Shown: positions 35,625-45,118, counted from the first letter of the stretch. The stretch is 64,000 nt of DNA from JADKAV01 sp041393775 (GCA_041393775.1 JAWKJM010000004.1:1-64000), one strand, 5' to 3'. Program-made: numbers and translations. The notes: generated from the letters alone by a model not told the origin.

Positions 35625-36583
35625 TCCGTGCGGCTCACGCCAGGCGCATCGCAATGACTGCGGCGTACGGCGGAGGCGGCATGCTCGGCGCAGGGGCGGC
35701 GGCGTTCGGGGTCGCGTTGGCGCAGCACCGGCACGCCCGCAAGGAAATCGGGGTGCGACGCAATGCGGCGCCCTATGCTGATGGTCTTTACGGGCCGCGC
35801 AAGTCCGGCACCTCCCAGCGATTCGTCGTGCTCGGTGATTCCCTGGCCGCCGGTCTAGGCGCAGGGGCGGCGAGGAACACGCCCGGTGCGATGCTGGCAC
35901 AAGGGATCAGCAACGTCCTGGACATGCCGGTTCGCCTCATGAACACCGCGACCGTGGGTGCCCGCAGCGCCGATCTGCCCGCCCAGGTCGATCGCGCCCT
36001 GCAGATCCGCCCGCAGATCGCAGTAATCATCATCGGGGCCAACGATGTGACCCACGTCGGTCGACCTCAGGTCTCCGTCGGACACCTGGAAGATGCGGTA
36101 CGGCGACTGCGTGCGGTCGACTGTCAAGTCGTCGTTGGGACCTGCCCTGACGTCGGGTCGGTGCAGCCGATCCCACAACCTCTGCGGTGGGTGGCCCGCC
36201 GGCTCAGCAGACAATTGGCGGCCGCCCAGATGATCGCCTGTGTGCGGGCTGGGGCGCACGTCGTCTCCTTCGCTGACGAACTGGGCGACGAGTTCGCCGC
36301 TGACCCAGAGCTATTTGCCGAGGATCGGTTCCACCCCGGTCCGGAAGGCTACGAACGGGTGACTCAGGTTCTGTTTCCCGCGGTGCTGGCGGCTCTGGAC
36401 TCGTCACGACCCGACGATGAGTCCTCCACCGCTGTCATGGAACTGTCCAAGGCTGCCGTGGACGCCGCACAAGAGGCGGGCACGCACCTGGAGGCTGGTG
36501 GTCGCGGACCTCGTGGCACATGGGCGCTGATCAGGCGCGTGCGTCGTACCCCGGTCCCAGAAGTCGAAGAGCCTGAGGCCTGA
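35621..36583 (+). CDS. SGNH/GDSL-family hydrolase, probably membrane-anchored
   Basis: The 320-residue protein has an N-terminal hydrophobic segment (residues about 12-35, glycine/alanine rich) that could be an anchor or signal. The SGNH blocks follow: nucleophile S74 in VVLGDSLAAG, N141 in IIGANDVTH, and DRFHPG with the catalytic Asp/His pair. Such enzymes deacylate lipids or polysaccharides; the substrate here is unknown. The C-terminal 70 residues are a charged, low-complexity tail. It overlaps the MBL-fold gene by 4 bp, so the two are coupled. Confidence 0.88.
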   Translation: MIRAAHARRIAMTAAYGGGGMLGAGAAAFGVALAQHRHARKEIGVRRNAAPYADGLYGPRKSGTSQRFVVLGDSLAAGLGAGAARNTPGAMLAQGISNVLDMPVRLMNTATVGARSADLPAQVDRALQIRPQIAVIIIGANDVTHVGRPQVSVGHLEDAVRRLRAVDCQVVVGTCPDVGSVQPIPQPLRWVARRLSRQLAAAQMIACVRAGAHVVSFADELGDEFAADPELFAEDRFHPGPEGYERVTQVLFPAVLAALDSSRPDDESSTAVMELSKAAVDAAQEAGTHLEAGGRGPRGTWALIRRVRRTPVPEVEEPEA

Positions 36584-36584
36584 G

Positions 36585-36836
36585 GTGTCCTACGAGGTTG
36601 AGTTGGCACGCACGGCCGAGCGTCTGCGGCAACTGTCCGAAGCGCGTCTGCGGGCGCGGGAGCAAGCGTTCGCCGAGCTCTTGTCGGTCATGACCGATCG
36701 GCCTGTCCCGCGCCTGCACCCACGCGCATGGGCCGACCAGATGACGGTGATCGGTCGTGAAGTCGTGGGGCAGGACCAGCCCGCGGTGTCTGAGCGGCTG
36801 ATCACATTCCGGCGCAGTTTCGATCTGTTTCCTTGA
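36585..36836 (+). CDS. Small hypothetical protein
   Basis: This 83-residue frame starts with GTG directly after the SGNH hydrolase stop. It is rich in R, E and A (VELARTAERLRQLSEARLRAREQAFAELL) and predicted helical, possibly a short coiled coil, followed by DRPVPRLHPRAWADQM. I recognise no family. Its position one base after an upstream gene on the same strand favours a real gene, but it could also be a chance frame. Confidence 0.5.
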   Translation: MSYEVELARTAERLRQLSEARLRAREQAFAELLSVMTDRPVPRLHPRAWADQMTVIGREVVGQDQPAVSERLITFRRSFDLFP

Positions 36837-36857
36837 CTCGGGTTCATCCGGTTGAGC

Positions 36858-38054
36858 TCATGGTGGTGCGCGGGTGCTTGCGGTGGTGCATCGGCCGTCG
36901 GACGTGCGCGCGATGGTGAGGCGTCCGTGGTGGATGCGTCGGTGGTGGTAGACGCAGATGAGGACGAGGTTGTTGAGGTTGGTGGGGCCGCCGTGGTCCC
37001 AGTGCTGGATGTGGTGGGCGATGCAGCGGTGGGCGGGTACGGTGCAGCCCGGGTGGACGCAGCCGTTCCCGTCGCGCACGGCCAGCGCGGCGCGTTGGGC
37101 GCGGGTGGCGTAGCGTTCGGCGAACCCGACCGCCAGCGGTTGCCAGTGGATGTCGTCGACCGGGGTGCCGACCAGATAGGTGAGGTGGGCGGAGCAGGAC
37201 GCGGTGCGGACATCGGTGCGGGAGGCCAGCAGCCCGCACGGCCAGCGGACCCCCAGCCCGGACTGGAGTTGGTCGGGGGTGAGGGTGAGGGTGATGTGGC
37301 CGATCCCGGTGGGCCGGTCGACGGTGTCCAGGGAACGGGTGGCGATTTCGGCCAGGGCGTCGGCGTTTCGGGTGCCGGCCGACCGGTCATCATGAGGTCC
37401 GGTGGGTTCGGCGTAGATGTCCAGGGCGGCGGCCAGCGCCGCGCCGGTGGCGGGGTCGAGGAACCCGGTCAGGTGCCACCAGCCGTCCAGGCCGGTGGAC
37501 AGGTTGGCCCGGCGACGCTGGCGGGCGGTTTCGGTGTCGTGGTCGGGGTCGGGGGTGTAGTTCTGGATGAGCAGGTCCAGGAACCCGCGCAGGTCCCGTA
37601 CGCAGTGTTCCCGCGCGAACCCGGCGACCTGCTGCTCGACGAGGTCGAAGACCTCGCCCAGCTGGCGGCGGGCCGCCCGGATCACCCGGACGTGGTCGAG
37701 GCTGATCTGCCCGTCGGCCAGCGCATCGGCGGTTGCCGGGAGGTGGTCGCGTAGCGCCCGGGCGGTGTGCACCCACCAGCCCGCATGACCAGGCGGGATC
37801 CGCACCGTCTGTGCGAGCCAGTCGCTGGTGCCGCGCGCCCCGGCGATCTGCGCGCCGGCGCGGGCATCGAAGGAGGCGAGCACCCGGGCCTGCACCGCCG
37901 CGGTCTGATTGGCCACCTCGTGCAGGAGCGGGACCGCGTCCTGGAGTTCGTCGAGGCACCACTCGGCCGGATCGGCGGCCAGCAGCCCGGTGACGGCCGC
38001 GCGCAAATCGGCGAGCAGCGTGGCCGGACTCGTGGACTGCGCCGTGATTGTCAT
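36858..38054 (-). CDS. DUF222/HNH endonuclease domain protein (13E12-type)
   Basis: The 398-residue protein has an N-terminal DUF222 helical region (about residues 20-300, including ARGTSDWLAQTVRIPPGHAGWW) and a C-terminal HNH nuclease domain with GCVHPGC, CIAHHIQHWDHGGPTNLNNL and CVYHHRRIHHG, which hold the metal cysteines and catalytic histidines. This family is multicopy in many actinobacterial genomes and of unproven function, perhaps a mobile-type nuclease. GAGGGGAGG on the minus strand fixes ATG at 38054 rather than GTG at 38060. It is transcribed against its upstream neighbour. Confidence 0.9.
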   Translation of the reverse strand: MTITAQSTSPATLLADLRAAVTGLLAADPAEWCLDELQDAVPLLHEVANQTAAVQARVLASFDARAGAQIAGARGTSDWLAQTVRIPPGHAGWWVHTARALRDHLPATADALADGQISLDHVRVIRAARRQLGEVFDLVEQQVAGFAREHCVRDLRGFLDLLIQNYTPDPDHDTETARQRRRANLSTGLDGWWHLTGFLDPATGAALAAALDIYAEPTGPHDDRSAGTRNADALAEIATRSLDTVDRPTGIGHITLTLTPDQLQSGLGVRWPCGLLASRTDVRTASCSAHLTYLVGTPVDDIHWQPLAVGFAERYATRAQRAALAVRDGNGCVHPGCTVPAHRCIAHHIQHWDHGGPTNLNNLVLICVYHHRRIHHGRLTIARTSDGRCTTASTRAPP

Positions 38055-38402
38055 GACCACCTCCCCTCGTCTAGAACGCTAGTACGAGGGTGTGACAAAC
38101 CCGGCCGCCCGAAACCACCTGTGGACAAGCGCAAACCCTTCTCCACCGGACGCGCGTGACTTCTCACCGACTGCTCGGGTCGTTCGATGGGGCCTGTGCA
38201 GTTCGATGGGGCTTGTCGGACGACGAACCCCACCGAATACGCAACCCCAGGCATCAAGGGACGCCCCGGTTCCTGCGGCTTTGGACGCGTCCGGGACGCC
38301 CCGTCTTGGCGAAGACAGGCTGATTTCTACGCAACCGCGCCGACCTACCCAGGAAGATCACCGGTGAATTGAGGATACGGCTCAACTCCCCTGGGCCATC
38401 CC
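38055..38402. other. 348-bp gap with short direct and inverted repeats
   Basis: No gene is seen. GTTCGATGGGGCCTGT (38182-38197) and GTTCGATGGGGCTTGT (38201-38216) are 15/16 identical direct repeats, and an inverted relative (CGAACCCCACCGAA) lies near 38224. GGGACGCCCCG occurs at 38258-38268 and 38293-38303. The region separates the start of the DUF222-HNH gene from the end of msrA, so its left edge holds the promoter of the former. Confidence 0.55.
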
Positions 38403-39056
38403 TCACAGCGGCAGCGGCACACCCGTATTCGCGTGACACCGGTACCCATGCGGAACCTTGTGCAGATACTGCTGGTGGTACTCCTCGGCGTAGAAGAACG
38501 GGTGATCGGCCGCGGGCGCGATCTCGGTGGTGATCTGGCCCAGACCTTTGGCGGTGAGGACATCCTGATAGGCGGCACGGGTCTTCTCGATGAGTTCGCG
38601 CTGCTCCTCAGTTGTCCAGAAGATCGCAGACCGGTACTGGGTTCCGACATCGTTGCCCTGCCGGTAGCCCTGGGTTGGGTCGTGGTGTTCCCAGAAGATC
38701 CGCAGCATCTCCAGCGTCGAGGTCGTGGTGGTGTCGTAGGCAACCATGGCCGATTCCGCCTGCCCCGTGCGTCCGCTGCACACCTGCTCATACGTCGGGT
38801 ACTCGCTGAACCCGCCCTGGTACCCGACCGCGGTGGACACCACCCCGGGAGCGTTCCAGTAGTACTCCTCAGCGCCCCAGAAGCATCCCATGGCCACGTA
38901 CAGGACTTCGACACCGTCGGCCCACGGACCCTTGATGGGAGTGCCCAGAACCGCGTGACGTTCAGGCACGTTGAACGGGTAGCCGGCACGGCTGGGCAGA
39001 GCGGATTCCGGTTGCACCATGGCGCGCTTGTCACTGAAGAGGCTTCGGAGGTCCAT
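38403..39056 (-). CDS. msrA: Peptide methionine (S)-S-oxide reductase
   Basis: It repairs oxidised methionine using the catalytic cysteine in YVAMGCFWGAEEYYW. Other conserved parts are STAVGYQGG, YPTYEQVCSG and FFYAEEYHQQYLHK. The 217-residue protein starts at ATG 39056 (MDLRSLFSDKRAM); the open frame continues upstream but is unconserved. No Shine-Dalgarno sequence precedes this ATG and GAGACT lies 6 bases before it, so a leaderless start is likely. It is divergent from the MFS gene. Confidence 0.95.
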   Translation of the reverse strand: MDLRSLFSDKRAMVQPESALPSRAGYPFNVPERHAVLGTPIKGPWADGVEVLYVAMGCFWGAEEYYWNAPGVVSTAVGYQGGFSEYPTYEQVCSGRTGQAESAMVAYDTTTTSTLEMLRIFWEHHDPTQGYRQGNDVGTQYRSAIFWTTEEQRELIEKTRAAYQDVLTAKGLGQITTEIAPAADHPFFYAEEYHQQYLHKVPHGYRCHANTGVPLPL

Positions 39057-39111
39057 GTCGCAAGTCTCGCCCACATTCGGGGGACGCGAAAGTGGCTGAG
39101 ATAGTGACGCA

Positions 39112-40326
39112 GTGAGGTCCTGGGTGCCGAAGGTAGGTGGATTGCCACGCGAGGTCAGCGTGCTGGCCGCGATCGCTTTCTGCGTCGCCCTGGGTTTCGG
39201 CATCGTGATCCCGGCGATTCCCCTGTTCGCGCGAACATTCGGGGTATCCGCGTTCGCCGCCAGTGCCGTCATCAGCGTCTTCGCCGCGATGCGCCTGATC
39301 AGCAGCCCGGCCGCGGGCTGGGCGGTCAACAAGTTCGGCGAACGTACCATCATGTCCACCGGCCTCGCGATCGTCGGACTGTCGAGTTTGGCCGCGGGAT
39401 TCTCCACCGACTACGGGCACCTGCTGGTGCTCCGTGGGGTCGGTGGGATCGGCTCGGCCATGTTCACCATCTCGGCCACCGCGCTGCTGCTGCGAGTGAC
39501 GCAACCGGAGTTCCGGGGCAGGGCGTCGGGTCTGTTCCAGGCCGGGTTCCTGATCGGTGGTGTGATGGGTCCGGCTGTGGGCGGCCTGGTGATCGGGATC
39601 TCGATTCGTGCGCCCTTCTTCGTGTACGCGGGCACACTGCTGGCCGCGTTCGCGGTCGCAGTGGTCCTGCTCCCACGGCTCGAGCACGTGGAGGCCCCGC
39701 AACTGGCCGACGACAAGGAGCCGATCCGGTTCCTGCCCACCTTGCGGCTTCCGGCCTACCAGGCGGCGCTCGGGGCGAACTTCGCCAACGGTTTCGTGTT
39801 CTTCGGCCTTCGCTCATCCCTGGTCCCGCTGTTCGTCGTCGAGGGCCTGCAGCAGGGACCGGGGCTGGCCGGTGCTGGATTCGTCGTCGCCGCCGGGGTG
39901 CAAGCCGGTCTGCTCGCGTTCGGTGGGCGCACCGCGGACCGCCGGGGCCGTCGGCCCGCGTTGATGATCGGGCTCGCGGTGGGTGCGGTGTCGCTGGCGC
40001 TGCTGGCCGTCTCACCCAACGCCGCATGGTTCCTGATCGCGATGGCCGTGGCCGGTCTGTCGGGAGCGTTCCTCGGTCCGTCGCCCACCGCAGTGGTGGG
40101 CGACGTGGCCCGCGGGCACCACGGCGGATCGGTCGTCGCGGCCTTCCAGATGATGTCCGACGTGGGGTCGATCACCGGCCCGTTGATCGCCGGATTGCTG
40201 CTGGATCAAGCCGGGTTCCCGGTGGCCTTCTCGGCCGGCGCTGCGGTCACGTTGCTGGCACTGGTGCTGGCCATCCGCATGCCCGAGACACTGGTCCGCG
40301 GCGAGGTGGCGCGAACCCCGTCCTGA
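39112..40326 (+). CDS. MFS transporter
   Basis: The 404-residue membrane protein has about 12 transmembrane segments. The first (LAAIAFCVALGFGIVIPAIPLFA) and the loop AAGWAVNKFGERT, with the cytoplasmic motif-A pattern repeated as FGGRTADRRGRRPA in the second half, mark an MFS drug-type exporter. The substrate is unknown. The GTG start is 6 bases after GATAGT, which fits a leaderless promoter. It diverges from msrA across 55 bp, so both promoters share a short region. Confidence 0.88.
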   Translation: MRSWVPKVGGLPREVSVLAAIAFCVALGFGIVIPAIPLFARTFGVSAFAASAVISVFAAMRLISSPAAGWAVNKFGERTIMSTGLAIVGLSSLAAGFSTDYGHLLVLRGVGGIGSAMFTISATALLLRVTQPEFRGRASGLFQAGFLIGGVMGPAVGGLVIGISIRAPFFVYAGTLLAAFAVAVVLLPRLEHVEAPQLADDKEPIRFLPTLRLPAYQAALGANFANGFVFFGLRSSLVPLFVVEGLQQGPGLAGAGFVVAAGVQAGLLAFGGRTADRRGRRPALMIGLAVGAVSLALLAVSPNAAWFLIAMAVAGLSGAFLGPSPTAVVGDVARGHHGGSVVAAFQMMSDVGSITGPLIAGLLLDQAGFPVAFSAGAAVTLLALVLAIRMPETLVRGEVARTPS

Positions 40327-40372
40327 TGGACCAGCCGTCCTCATTGCAGCCCGCCGCCGCCGTCAGTGGCGG

Positions 40373-40378
40373 TAACCT
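40373..40378 (+). promoter_or_regulatory. -10 element of a leaderless promoter for the 1010-residue protein
   Basis: TAACCT ends 6 bases before the GTG at 40385, and there is no Shine-Dalgarno sequence. Confidence 0.5.
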
Positions 40379-40384
40379 GCAGCC

Positions 40385-43300
40385 GTGATTGTTCGGCGTC
40401 GGAAGTGGTGGCTGGCGTCCCTGGTCTATCTGGTCGTCGCAACGCTGCTGGGTTTCGCTGTTGCCTCGGGGACCAACGCTCTGCTGGCCCTGTCGTTGGA
40501 GGACAAGGACGTGCCCGCGAATGCGACTCTTCCAGCCGCCAGCGAGCCGGAGCCCGGATCGCCGGTCGACATAGCCCGCATCGGCATGCCCGACGGATAT
40601 CGCAGTGATCCGCTGTTGAGCATGGCCGCGAAACGGTTGCAGGACGCGGTGCTCACGGCCACCGGCTCCCGGCCCGAAGTCTCGGCCGGGAAGGGCGATT
40701 TCACGGTGCGGAGCGACTCGGGATTGCCGTCGGAGGGGTTCCGGCTCGGAGCCAAGGGAGTCGACGGGGCCGGCAGGCAAGGTATGGCCAACGGGCTGTT
40801 GGCCGCAGCCGATGCGGTGTCGTCGGGCGTGCGGCTGCCGGATCTGCAGGGATTGCCGGTCGTGCCGGACCTCGAGTACCGATTCGCGGACTTCGGTGCG
40901 GTCGGTGTCGAGCCCGACCCCGCGGCATGGGCTGAGCAGGACGACTACTCGCACAACTCCAATCAGTTCGCCGATGTGATCCTGCCGGACCCCCCATACA
41001 TCGATCCCGACGGGCTCGCACGCGCCACCGATGACTGGAAGCAGTACATCGACCACATCCGCTCCTACGGCTACAACGGTGTCATCGTCAACGGGTTCCT
41101 CGAGTATGTGAACTTCGATCAGGTCGGTGATGGCTACCAGATCTACAGCAAGGACAGCCCCTACCGCGCGCGCCACGACGCGATGGTCGAGCAGTTTGGC
41201 AACATGTGGAAGTACGCAGCCGACATGGGAATGCGAGTGGTGTTCAAGACGGACATGCTGGCGAACACGGGACCGCTCAACGACTACATCGAACGGGAAC
41301 TCGGCGGGATCGATGTCGACGACCCCCGCTTGTGGGACATCTACCAGGCGGGCTTGAGCGAGTTCTTCGACAACATGCCCTACGTCGACGGACTGATGAT
41401 CCGGATAGGTGAGGCGGGCTCGATCTACAACCAGCCGGGCTGGGACTACTTCTCCACCTTGGCAGTCACCACCGTCGCTTCGGTGCGGACCATGCTCACC
41501 AAGTTCACGAAAACTGCGGCCGACCACGACAAGACGCTCTACTTCCGGACCTGGTCGGTGGGGGTCGGTGACGTGGGGGACATGCACACGAACCCGCAGA
41601 CGTACGACGCCTTGCTCGATGGCATCCCGGATGACAACCTCGTCGTGGTGACCAAGTTCACGATGGGGGACTTCTACTCCTGGCTGCCGCTCAACCCGAC
41701 GCTGGAACAAGGCGATCAGCGGCGGATCGTGGAGTTCCAGTCGCGTCGTGAGTTCGAGGCCTTCAGTTCCTTCCCCAACTACTTGTCAGCTGACCACCAG
41801 CAGGCGCTGCAGACGTTCGAGCAGCGCAACCCGAACATCGCCGGCGTGTGGGTGTGGACCCAGGACGGTGGTCCCTGGCGGGCAGGTCCGATGTCGCTGT
41901 ACCTCAAGAGCGGGTTCTGGCAGTTGTATGACCTGGACGTCTACGCCACAGGGCGCCTTGCGTGGGACTCTGGTGCGGATCTGGCGGAGGTCAACCGTGA
42001 CTGGATCGCGCGCAACTTCTCCGACGACCCCGCCACGATCGCGGCGGTCGAGGACATATTCACCCAGTCGCGCGAGATCGCCAAGGAAGGTCTGTACATC
42101 GCCCCGTACGCCGAGAAGCGCGTGTTGGCGCTCGGACTGGAACCCCCGCCCATGATGTGGATCTTCGAATGGGACATCGTCAGTGGGGACAGTGCGGCCC
42201 TGAGTGTGATCCACCATGCGTCCCGAGGTCGCGTGGCCGAGGCGGTCGACCAGGCTCGCGACGCGCAGGCGGCGACGGAACGGATGCTGGAGCAAGCCCG
42301 CTCGACCGACCCGGCGACCTGGCATGACCCGGAACTGCGGGACCGGCTCATCCACTCCCTGGAGTACGAGGCCGATCTCTGGTCGACGCTCGGCTCGTTC
42401 CGGCAGGCATTCCTCTCCTATTACGAGTGGCTCGACACAGGAGATCCCGCCGCCTGGGCGGCCTGGCAGGAGGGCAAGCAGCAGTATGACGAGGCCGTCG
42501 CCCACCATGTCCAGACCTACGGGAAGGACCTCGACACCCCCGCGTACAGCTTCTTCGCCGTGCGGGCCGGCCTTGCCCACGCCGAACGCACACGGGCCGC
42601 GCAGATCGTCACGGTCGCGGTGCTGGTAGGCATCCTGGCGGTGCTGATCCTCGGAGCGCTCGGACGGCGATGGCCCCGGAACGCGCTCGCGGTCGCGCTG
42701 CGTGGGTTGTGGGTGGGGATCACCCGCCCGTGGCGGCTGGCAGAGGACCCACCGGTGCCGCGTCCCCCTGGGGCGCGACCGTTGGCCTGGCTACTGCCCG
42801 CGCTGTTGCTGGTACTCAGCCGCGGCGCATTCTCCAACTGGTTGTCGTGGACCTACCTGCTGGCGACCTTGGGTTCGATGGCGTTGTTCACGGTCGCCTT
42901 GCGGCTTCTGGTGCGCGGGTCCGACCCCTTCGCACTGTATTCCGGGGTGGGGGCGGCGTTGCTGCTGAAGACGTTGCTGCTGGGCTCGGTGGTCGTGTGG
43001 CGTGGACCGTTGTTCTACTGGTACCGGTTCTGGACCGATGAGCAGTGGCGCAACGTCTATGTGACTCTGAGTTTCGCGGCGTTCCTATGGTTGTTCTGGG
43101 TCGCGTATGTGGTGATGCGCAGTTCATACGGATGTCGTCGGCTGGGCTCGCTGGGCCGGGTCCTGATCGGGATCAGCCTGCCGATGGTGGCCCTGGGCGC
43201 CCTGATGATGTGGTCCGGTCTGGAGTCGGCTCTGACCACCTTCAACGATCAGATGGCGCTGCTGCCGCTCGGGCTGTCCCGCATCCTCGGAATCACCGTC

Positions 43301-43417
43301 CATTTGGGCATCCCCACCGGGATTCCGCTCTATCTGCTGGTTGCCGGTCTTGTGTTGGCTGCTGTGGGTCTCGTTCTGGGAGCGGCGCGCCGGCCCAGCG
43401 GGGCCCGCGCCGGGTAG
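40385..43417 (+). CDS. GH67-like glycoside hydrolase fused to a polytopic membrane domain
   Basis: The 1010-residue protein has an N-terminal membrane anchor (about residues 8-30), a region like the GH67/GH20 N-terminal domain (LSMAAKRLQDAVLTATGSRPEV, about 70-160), a large soluble part resembling the alpha-glucuronidase barrel (about 190-640) and some seven transmembrane helices from about 739 to 1005. Segments I match by eye to GH67 are YGYNGVIVNGFLEYVNF, RIGEAGS with E343, TKFTMGDF with D429 and RRIVEFQSRREFEAF with E450; the last three carry residues in the order of the known acid/base E, D, E. The orientation implies the catalytic part lies outside the cell. The GH67 assignment rests on motif memory, not a search. 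No sugar transporter is adjacent. Confidence 0.6.
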   Translation: MIVRRRKWWLASLVYLVVATLLGFAVASGTNALLALSLEDKDVPANATLPAASEPEPGSPVDIARIGMPDGYRSDPLLSMAAKRLQDAVLTATGSRPEVSAGKGDFTVRSDSGLPSEGFRLGAKGVDGAGRQGMANGLLAAADAVSSGVRLPDLQGLPVVPDLEYRFADFGAVGVEPDPAAWAEQDDYSHNSNQFADVILPDPPYIDPDGLARATDDWKQYIDHIRSYGYNGVIVNGFLEYVNFDQVGDGYQIYSKDSPYRARHDAMVEQFGNMWKYAADMGMRVVFKTDMLANTGPLNDYIERELGGIDVDDPRLWDIYQAGLSEFFDNMPYVDGLMIRIGEAGSIYNQPGWDYFSTLAVTTVASVRTMLTKFTKTAADHDKTLYFRTWSVGVGDVGDMHTNPQTYDALLDGIPDDNLVVVTKFTMGDFYSWLPLNPTLEQGDQRRIVEFQSRREFEAFSSFPNYLSADHQQALQTFEQRNPNIAGVWVWTQDGGPWRAGPMSLYLKSGFWQLYDLDVYATGRLAWDSGADLAEVNRDWIARNFSDDPATIAAVEDIFTQSREIAKEGLYIAPYAEKRVLALGLEPPPMMWIFEWDIVSGDSAALSVIHHASRGRVAEAVDQARDAQAATERMLEQARSTDPATWHDPELRDRLIHSLEYEADLWSTLGSFRQAFLSYYEWLDTGDPAAWAAWQEGKQQYDEAVAHHVQTYGKDLDTPAYSFFAVRAGLAHAERTRAAQIVTVAVLVGILAVLILGALGRRWPRNALAVALRGLWVGITRPWRLAEDPPVPRPPGARPLAWLLPALLLVLSRGAFSNWLSWTYLLATLGSMALFTVALRLLVRGSDPFALYSGVGAALLLKTLLLGSVVVWRGPLFYWYRFWTDEQWRNVYVTLSFAAFLWLFWVAYVVMRSSYGCRRLGSLGRVLIGISLPMVALGALMMWSGLESALTTFNDQMALLPLGLSRILGITVHLGIPTGIPLYLLVAGLVLAAVGLVLGAARRPSGARAG

Positions 43418-43424
43418 GTTCCGG

Positions 43425-44654
43425 TCATCCTCGTCGCGGGCTCAGAATCGCCGCGCGAGACGGTGATGACGGGTGCCGCTGGATTCGCGCCGACCTCGTG
43501 CTGGCCCGGTAGGCGACGACCAGGCCCACCGTGGCCAGCAGGCTCACCACTCCGGGGACTATGAGCGAGGCACGCGGACCGAAGTCGTCGGCCAGCATCC
43601 CGATCAGCGGCGCACCGACGGGGGTCGTGCCGAAGAACACCGCCATGTACAGCGACAGCACACGGCTGCGGTGATCGTCGTCGGTGCGTGTCTGCAGATA
43701 GGAGTTCGCCCCGGTCATCATGGTGAGAGCTGCGGCGCCGCACGCCACCAGCAGGGCCGCGAACGTCGGCACGCCGGGCATCAGGCCCGCAAGAATTGTC
43801 GTCAGCCCCGCCGATCCCGCAGCCACGGTGACCAGCCTAAGATCGGTGCGCGCGCGTCGTGCCTGGACCAGCGCCGCCATCAGCGAGCCGACTGCCATCA
43901 ACGACGCAAGGATCCCGTAGCTGCGGGCGTCGGCTGAGAAGGCATCGGAGACCATGAGCGCGATGGTGATCGGGAAGTTGAACACGAGCATGGCGACCGT
44001 CCCGGCCAACGCGATCACGAACCACAGGTCGGGCCTGCCGCGCACATAGCGCAGGCCTTCGCGCATGCCGCCGGTGCGTTTCGGCCGCAGCCTGACAGCC
44101 AGCCGGATGCGGCTCAACGCCAGGTACATCGCGGCGAACGTGGCCGCGTTGACCAGGAAGACCCAGCCCGGTCCCCAGGCCGCGATCATCAGGCCGGCGA
44201 CGGCGGGGCCGACGAGGCGAGCTGCGTTGAAGTTGGCACTGTTGAGTGCGACGGCGTTGACGACCTGGTCTTCGGGCACCAGGTCGGAGACGATCGACTG
44301 TCGCGCAGGACCGTCCACGGCGGTGAACACCCCGAGCACGCCTGCGGCCATGAGCACCCACAGCCCAGTTGCGAGACCCGAGAGGGCCAGCAGGCCCAGG
44401 CCCAGCGCCTGCAGACCCATCCCGATCTGCGTGTATCGCAGAATCCGTCGGCGATCGTAGCGATCGGCCAGGACTCCGGCCCAGGGCGCCAGCAGGAGCA
44501 TCGGGGCGAACTGCGCCGCCACGACCAGACCCAGCATCCGCGCGTCGCCGGTGAGTTGCAGGACGAGCCACGATTGCGCGATGCGATGCATCCAGGTGCC
44601 GATGTTGGAGGCCAGCGCACCTGCGGCGTAGGTGCGGTAGTTGACCACTCGCAA
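43425..44654 (-). CDS. MFS transporter (MFS_3/EntS-like)
   Basis: About 409 residues and 12 transmembrane helices. The N-terminal half contains YRTYAAGALASNIGTWMHRIAQSWLVLQLTG and GVLADRYDRRRILRYTQIG, typical of the EntS-like exporters. The start is uncertain: TTG 44654 and GTG 44648 are the nearest in-frame starts after the MarR stop at 44672, and neither has a strong ribosome site. It lies 17 bp downstream of the MarR gene on the same strand, so it is probably that regulator's target. Confidence 0.85.
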   Translation of the reverse strand: MRVVNYRTYAAGALASNIGTWMHRIAQSWLVLQLTGDARMLGLVVAAQFAPMLLLAPWAGVLADRYDRRRILRYTQIGMGLQALGLGLLALSGLATGLWVLMAAGVLGVFTAVDGPARQSIVSDLVPEDQVVNAVALNSANFNAARLVGPAVAGLMIAAWGPGWVFLVNAATFAAMYLALSRIRLAVRLRPKRTGGMREGLRYVRGRPDLWFVIALAGTVAMLVFNFPITIALMVSDAFSADARSYGILASLMAVGSLMAALVQARRARTDLRLVTVAAGSAGLTTILAGLMPGVPTFAALLVACGAAALTMMTGANSYLQTRTDDDHRSRVLSLYMAVFFGTTPVGAPLIGMLADDFGPRASLIVPGVVSLLATVGLVVAYRASTRSARIQRHPSSPSRAAILSPRRG

Positions 44655-44671
44655 CGCGGAGAACGTCCGGG

Positions 44672-45118
44672 CTAGTCCAGAGCCAAGGACTCCAGTATCG
44701 GTATCGAGCGCTCCAGAATCCGCTGGTCCTCCGCCGAGAGCATCGACAGTCTTTGCGACAGCCAATGGTCCCTCCTCTCCCGATCCTCCTGCACCATCCG
44801 GCGCGCTTCTTGCGTCGCTTCGTAGAGCACCTGTCGGCCATCGGTGGGATGCGGTGTTCGCGTGACCATGCCGGATTCCTGAAGGGTGTTCAGGATCCGG
44901 GTCATGGACGGCGGCTGAACGCGTTCCGTGCTCGCCAGGTCCGCCGGGCACATCGCGCCTTGCCGCATCAGAGTGCCCAGGACCGCCATTTGACTCGGTG
45001 TCATCGCGTCGCTGGCGCGTTCGCTGCGCAGCCGACGAGCCAGCCGCATCACGGCGATGCGCAATTCCGGGACCACGTTCGACGTCGCCACAGTTCCCCT
45101 TTGTGTCGAAGGTGTCAT
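44672..45118 (-). CDS. MarR family transcriptional regulator
   Basis: The 148-residue protein has a MarR winged helix: MTPSQMAVLGTLMRQGAMCPADLASTERVQPPSMTRILNTLQESG for the recognition helix and HPTDGRQVLYEAT for the wing. MarR dimers usually repress drug efflux genes until a phenolic or other ligand binds. The next gene is an MFS exporter, so a regulator-pump pair is likely. An AT-rich stretch with a direct repeat lies at its start codon. Confidence 0.93.
   Translation of the reverse strand: MTPSTQRGTVATSNVVPELRIAVMRLARRLRSERASDAMTPSQMAVLGTLMRQGAMCPADLASTERVQPPSMTRILNTLQESGMVTRTPHPTDGRQVLYEATQEARRMVQEDRERRDHWLSQRLSMLSAEDQRILERSIPILESLALD

Noticed and set aside
36852..37754. 300-codon plus-strand frame opposite the DUF222-HNH gene
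   Set aside because: It is the reverse-complement shadow; the minus-strand protein has clear HNH motifs and a good ribosome site.
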